Assembly (NCBI GenBank): GCA_964023205.1
Contig: OZ026837.1
Span: 14,299,479-14,363,478, forward strand
Source: Lutraria lutraria
Lineage: Eukaryota > Mollusca > Bivalvia > Venerida > Mactridae
Direction: 5' to 3'
Length of the DNA: 64,000 nt
A program made the position numbers and the translations under genes. Numbering within the stretch: position 1 is the first letter of the stretch; the number at the start of each line of letters is the position of its first letter. The notes under the pieces are model-generated. The model was not told where the DNA came from. It saw only the letters and a program-made list of their open reading frames with translations, and ran no database searches. Of the stretch, positions 60,201 to 64,000 are shown piece after piece.

Positions 60201-63200
60201 AGAAAGCAAAATCTACAAAAATGTATCATTCTTTCTTTTAGAATGAAATTAAAACAAATATACCAGTGTAAAAATAACCTAGAAAGCCCAGTATTAAATG
60301 GGGCAATGATATATATATATATATAACAGAGAAAATTTATCCAGAAATGCCACCATTTAAAGATAAACGGATAACTATCACAGTGTAAAATTACCTAGAA
60401 AAATTATTCAAGAAGTGAGCACTTTCATTATTAAAGAGTTCCGCATTTTCACGGCCGCAGAGCTTTATGTTTGATCATTAGGGCTCTAATTTGACCCTTT
60501 AAAATGACATTTTGATGCTTGAAATAAATAATATAAAAGCTTCTGATGCTTGAGAATTTATACCAAAGGGTCAGATTTGATATTACATTACAAAGGGTCA
60601 GATTTGATATTACATTAGTAGAACATTTTTCTTTTTACTCTAATTCTCCTCAAATTATTTTCAGCCAAGGGTCATTTCTGACCCTAAATTTCTGATGTGT
60701 AGTGACTAGTGAGCATCCTGATTATCTTATGTGTTAGATCACTTACCATGAAAATGTTTGTATTCTCAACCAGACCTTCTAACTCAGAATAACCAAGCTG
60801 GATCAAGTTAGCTTAAAGTAAATATAACAAAGTTTAATCTCTTTAAAGAACAATTTACTTGCAAATTGCAGGTTTTGTACCAGTAAAATACATATATATC
60901 TAATTGTATTCATCATAAGTAAATGTTTACCATGTTGTTTTTTTGTTTGTTTGTTTACTATATCAAGATAAATAGACTTTATCTTAACACAAAAACTTGA
61001 GAATCCATTGCATTGTGAAATATCTAACATATATATCATCTAATATAAACAAATAAGATGTTTGAGTCTAATATAGAACTGTATACAACTCAAAATTGTC
61101 ACAAGAAGGTTTAACAATCAAATCCATCATAGATAACATCCTGTACGTACCAAGTAAACATAGTGCATAGTTTCCTTCTAATGAGTTAAAGATGATCCTT
61201 GTACTCTGCTCATTTGTAAGAAGATCTAAGGTTTTCTTAAACACTCTGTTTGTAATAAGTATAGTCAAACACTGAAAGGATGGGGAAAAAAATCTTAAAT
61301 TCAAATAAATGTAAAAGAAATAAATATTTTATTTACATTTATACCAATTAAGCAGATAAGTGTTAACACTGAATTACTGTCTTCTATTAATTTTATTTAT
61401 CCATCCAATTGATAAGTTATGAACATGAAATTGTGTAGCAAATACTAGTATGTAAAGGGCTTCAAGATCCATAATCATCAATGAATCACAAGTCAATCAA
61501 ACCAAACTTAATTTATTTATTTGGGCTTCATGCCATTTTTTAAAAATTCAGTTATATATGGCAGCCAGTTGATTCACCTATCCAGTTTTCTTGGACAGTA
61601 TTTGAACCAGTTCTAACTTACCCTTCCATAAGGATTGAAGGAACTGGCTACTTCTTCACATAAGGAGGAAATTGACATTATAGTCAAATTTCATGCAAGG
61701 GTATGACTTGCTGAGACTAGAAATTGAACCCTGATGTCTAGCGCACTAACCAATTGACCATGGCAGAAGCTGGGAATTAACTCAAAAACGAAATCAACAA
61801 GAACAACTATATGATATCAAACTGGAACTATCTATACATCAGTATATAAATACAATACTTACATCAGGTGCCATCACAGATAAGTGATGTACTATCGCTG
61901 GTACAGCAAATATGTTCAACACAAATAATGTCAACAAGTTGTCCGAGAAATTAGCAGCAAATAATGGCCTATAAGTGAAAGATAAATGTTACATAAAAAT
62001 GTCTGTGTAAATAGAAAGCAAAAAAAGTTCTTCTTAAAAATGCCATTAAAAGCAAACATCACCACATGTAATGTTTTACATAACACAGCTTGGAAGTATA
62101 GAAAATATCAAATGTCTTAAATATGCAAGTTTTACAGAATATGTATGGTGTACTGGTACCTTTTTTTTAATTACTGAGATAAGAAACATCATTTGGTGGA
62201 AATTCAATATAATACAGAAATATACATCTCAACTTCAATTGACAGTATTAAACAAATAAATATGATGGTATAAAAATAAATTGTTTAACATAGAAATATA
62301 TATGTCAAGTGTTTCAATATGTATTCAAAAACACCAAATGCCACACCAATATAAATTCTCTCCAGTTAATGATATTTATTAAAAGAAGTTTTTATGAGAT
62401 GAACTGAACATGGCTTACCTAAGTGAGATTGTCAGTATAGCTGTAAGTGATGTTTTAGTAAAAGCAGGTTTGGATTTTGCAAGACCTTTCACTAATAATA
62501 TCTAAAAAAGAAAACAAAATTAATTTTTAAAGGGCACAAAATCAATATTAACATATTCTATATACAGGTATATCATCATTATTATCTATTATGTTATTTT
62601 TGCCTGTGATGATCATTGGTCAATATAGAATGACAAGTATCAAGTGTTTTAACTAAGATATTTAGTTCAGTAATCTAACAGAGAGAGCTTATCAACGACT
62701 ACTCACTAATATAAGACGTGTACATATACACAAGAGATAAGGCAGTTAACCCTTGAGATGCTAGCTACATAGCTATCATGTCACATTATCTATCACAATA
62801 AATATTACATTCGTAAGACAGAAAGTATATTAAACTTAAAATGTGAGTTATTTTTTCTTCTGAACATAACAACCTGATACTGAACAATTTGCATTGGACT
62901 AATCTTCTTGCAGACAGTATCTTAGAAAACTTAACACTAATAGACTACAATATACCCTAGAATATTTCTTCCATTGATACATGCATTTACAGGAAAAGGT
63001 ATTTGAAATAATGTTATAATTGTGTCATGCCTATTGAATGAGAAAGAAATTGTATTTACAACACAAGGAGATAAATTTCAAGTTCAGCTAAAAGTGACCA
63101 ATATTAGCTGTGTTGATACTTTGCATGGTCTGTGCTGCATTAATGTCCTAAATCAGTGTCTTATTAGTGTACTACTGAGGTAATTTACATTTAAGAGTTT

Positions 63201-63923
63201 TACTAAAGATAGAGTGTATATGATACCTGTAAGGCTGGATATATGCCCTTATTATTCAGATGTCCCATTATATTGTTACATAATTGATTCATTCCAGCAA
63301 CTAAAGCATCACCTACAATACAACAATAAGCATACAGTACATGATCTTTAGAATAGAGTACTGTAGAGAGAAACAGCCTACATGAATTCATTGATTTATT
63401 CTATATTGAATTCAATATAATACAATAAAGGAAGATGTTTTCACCTCATGTATCCTCCATTAAACAGATTTTCACCAATGGCAAAATATTTAAAACTATA
63501 AAAGTGTCAAGAAGTAAACAGACAGGGCCTCTTTTGGTGTGTATGTTGTGTTATCCAAAACATTAGTATTCTTTAAGGATAGTCCCAATAGTATAGATTT
63601 TAGCTCTTATTATTACCCACAAAATTATTTTTTCCACCATTAAATAAATCAAAATCATACCAATGACTTCAATTTTCAAAAGAAGGTATTACTAAATAAA
63701 ACGCTATAAAAAGCAAAGATTTTTTCATCAAGATTTTCAAAACAGAGGTTTAATCTAATGACACAGAGTTTAAGTTTTAGTTTGGAAATAAATTACTTAC
63801 AACACAGTAACTCCATAAACACCTACCTTTACCTTTAATGACCTTCCATGTAGCAGTGTGGGTGAAGGTCACCAGCATCCTCAAATACACCATCATCACC
63901 TTGACATCAACATGATTTTCTGG
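48053..63923 (-). CDS. UBE3B: UBE3B, HECT-type E3 ubiquitin ligase (5' exons outside the window)
   Basis: A HECT ligase that takes ubiquitin from an E2 onto its own cysteine and passes it to substrates. The animal protein is linked to mitochondria and calmodulin. Twenty-two exons, 5' to 3': 63827-63923, 63227-63312, 62419-62501, 61863-61968, 61151-61271, 60747-60811, 59705-59817, 59173-59318, 58620-58775, 57811-57985, 56542-56660, 55622-55736, 54997-55096, 54146-54265, 53134-53310, 52604-52711, 51568-51705, 50728-50852, 49825-50007, 49190-49301, 48681-48773, 48053-48244. Every junction is AG/GT and the phases agree, giving 909 residues without a stop. Landmarks are [17 protein letters not shown] at the start, [46 protein letters not shown] (HECT N-lobe), [42 protein letters not shown] with the catalytic Cys, and the C-terminus NTGFELS. 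Human UBE3B is near 1,068 residues, so about 160, including the IQ motif, lie past the right edge. It looks functional. Confidence 0.96.
48460..48600 (+). other. Plus-strand acidic open segment ending in a donor-like site, inside UBE3B intron 21
   Basis: [20 protein letters not shown] continues with [20 protein letters not shown] and GNKQ, then |GTATGT. It runs antisense to UBE3B. Only a weak acceptor (TTTAAG) precedes it, and a stop lies just upstream. It could be a fragment of another gene or a GAT-rich simple repeat with coding look. Confidence 0.25.
50197..50372. mobile_element. MITE of the CAGTCAAACCTGT family, copy 2
   Basis: CAGTCAAACCTGTGTTAGCA at the left and TTACAGGCTTGACTG at the right. 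It lies in UBE3B intron 18. Confidence 0.8.
50407..50695. mobile_element. Foldback element with GGTCCGTATTCAC ends
   Basis: GGGTCCGTATTCACACAGCA and ATCTTAAG at the left are mirrored by ACTTAAGATGCTTTGTGAAT and ACGGACCC at the right, spanning about 290 bp in UBE3B intron 18. Non-coding. Confidence 0.7.
51255..51556. mobile_element. MITE of the AACCTCTC family with an internal 92-bp duplication
   Basis: ACAGTGTAATCTCCATGAAT is mirrored by GGGAGGTTGCAGTGTA. Inside, a 92-bp segment starting CAACAGCCACCTCTTTGTTA is repeated in tandem. Lies in UBE3B intron 17. Confidence 0.6.
51785..52025. repeat. Diverged copy of the GGGTGTCAA element
   Basis: Shares AAAATCCTGAAA, GGCCTTCAA, CACATTGTTT and TTCTTGAGATATTTTTATCA in order with 57,533-57,765, and ends in TGTCACCCCT. 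Lies in UBE3B intron 16. Confidence 0.65.
53365..53650. mobile_element. MITE with TATACCCCCGC inverted ends
   Basis: TTATACCCCCGCCGCC at the left is mirrored by TTGCGGGGGTATAATA at the right, about 285 bp, in UBE3B intron 14. The interior has GGACGGACCTACCAACCAAC. It resembles the TATGCCCCCGG element at 2,413 in style. Confidence 0.7.
54690..54785. repeat. Three tandem 33-bp units
   Basis: AAGATTTATAACCTCAGACC followed by CTGAGTTGATCTT occurs three times, in UBE3B intron 13. Confidence 0.85.
54809..54990. mobile_element. MITE of the CAGTCAAACCTGT family, copy 3
   Basis: ACAGTTAAACCAGTATAAGC and GTTCAGAGGTTTTACTAT are diverged forms of the family ends. It reaches to within a few bases of the donor of UBE3B exon 13 (54,997). 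Confidence 0.65.
55765..55970. repeat. AT-rich element with GGGTCA motifs, copy 1
   Basis: GGGTACTCACTAGACATCAT at the left and AAGGGTCAAATGAGAGCCCT at the right. The same ends occur in reverse order at 60,478-60,720, so this is one family in two orientations. Lies in UBE3B intron 11. Confidence 0.55.
56853..56930 (+). repeat. tRNA-like SINE remnant
   Basis: CTGCCTCTATGGTCCAGTGG followed by TTATAGTATC resembles a tRNA 5' half with A box. The B box is degraded. Confidence 0.4.
57137..57295. mobile_element. MITE of the CAGTCAAACCTGT family, copy 4
   Basis: ACAGTCAATCCTATAAACAA and GCACAGGTTTAACTAT. The interior has the family's GGCCTTAATTCAGAGG, in UBE3B intron 10. Confidence 0.65.
57353..57532. 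mobile_element. MITE of the AACCTCTC family
   Basis: GGCGCAGCCTCTCCAGACCA is mirrored by TTTGGAGAGGTTGCACTGTA. It directly abuts the next element at 57,533. Confidence 0.65.
57533..57765. mobile_element. MITE with GGGTGTCAA inverted ends
   Basis: AGGGGGTGTCAATAC at the left, TTTTGACACCCCTG at the right, about 230 bp. The interior is shared with 51,785-52,025. Confidence 0.7.
58500..58590. mobile_element. Short copy of the TATGCCCC element
   Basis: ACATATGCCCCGGTGGCAGC at the left and GATGCCACGGGCATAC at the right. It is an internally deleted relative of 2,413-2,668. Confidence 0.6.
59010..59167. mobile_element. MITE of the CAGTCAAACCTGT family, copy 5
   Basis: Only the right end is clear (GGCTGCTAACACAAGTTTGA). 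The left half is diverged. It ends just before the donor of UBE3B exon 8. Confidence 0.5.
60005..60110 (-). repeat. tRNA-Ser/Leu-like SINE remnant
   Basis: The minus strand GTGGTCAAGTGGTTAAGGTC (class-II A box) and CATGGGTTTGAGCCCAGCG (B box) have a long variable region between them. Confidence 0.55.
60478..60720. repeat. AT-rich element with GGGTCA motifs, copy 2, reversed
   Basis: AGGGCTCTAATTTGACCCTT at the left and GTAGTGACTAGTGAGCATCC at the right, inverse to the copy at 55,765-55,970. It has an internal short duplication AAAGGGTCAGATTTGATATT. Confidence 0.55.
61690..61770 (-). repeat. tRNA-like SINE remnant
   Basis: The minus strand has CATGGTCAATTGGTTAGTGC (A box) and CAGGGTTCAATTTCTAG (B box), diverged. 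In UBE3B intron 4. Confidence 0.45.
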
Positions 63924-64000
63924 CTGAATTTTGAAAACATAAAAAGTTAAACATTAAAAACATTAAGTTTTTAATACAGGTTGCTCATTAAACGTCAAAA

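Overview
The window is animal genomic DNA, AT-rich and full of introns and transposons. It most likely comes from a bivalve mollusc. The evidence is an intact ortholog of the animal HECT ubiquitin ligase UBE3B spread over 22 short exons, and repeat types common in bivalve genomes: elements running from TTTAGCTCAC to GGCCCTCTTGTTT with internal tandem units, short elements ending in TATGCCCCCGG, and tRNA-headed SINEs. No prokaryotic features, CRISPR arrays or operons were seen.

Layout. 1-12,000: transposon-rich DNA with a broken PIF/Harbinger transposase, a Myb/SANT-like partner exon broken by a 26-bp duplication, a stray SLC20 phosphate-transporter exon between two blocks of one minisatellite, a decayed transposon gene, a foldback hairpin, a CCAAT/TATA promoter-like site upstream of three 146-bp repeats, a pearl/Helentron-like repeat, a LINE fragment and the first exon of another transposon-type protein. 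12,000-23,200: mostly non-coding, with inverted repeats, an array of AACGTT palindromes spaced 11 bp apart, and a few unassigned exon candidates.

23,201-35,812: a nested set of four mobile elements. A Ty3/Gypsy element (B) with 168-bp LTRs and a perfect 5-bp target duplication (GTTTA) carries a Tc1-type transposon at a TA in its reverse transcriptase and a second Gypsy element (A, 229-bp LTRs) in its RNase H region. The 5' LTR of A is split by a 3.4-kb palindrome-rich element (X) that holds two tRNA-derived SINEs. LTR divergence (about 3% in B, about 1% in A) agrees with the nesting order. Every retroelement reading frame is damaged.

35,813-43,000: a small three-exon plus-strand gene (38,611-42,326) encoding an unrecognised 145-aa lysine-rich protein, with a 33/36-bp minisatellite in intron 1. 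It converges on an unassigned minus-strand exon at 43,519-43,716. 48,053-63,923: UBE3B on the minus strand, from within the N-terminal region to the stop codon (909 aa here; the IQ-motif 5' exons lie beyond the right edge). Its introns are crowded with MITEs and SINE remnants.

UBE3B and the three-exon gene are the only convincing host genes. The rest is layered transposon history. Splice sites, frames and repeat boundaries were read directly from the sequence. Family names rest on recognised motifs, without any database search.
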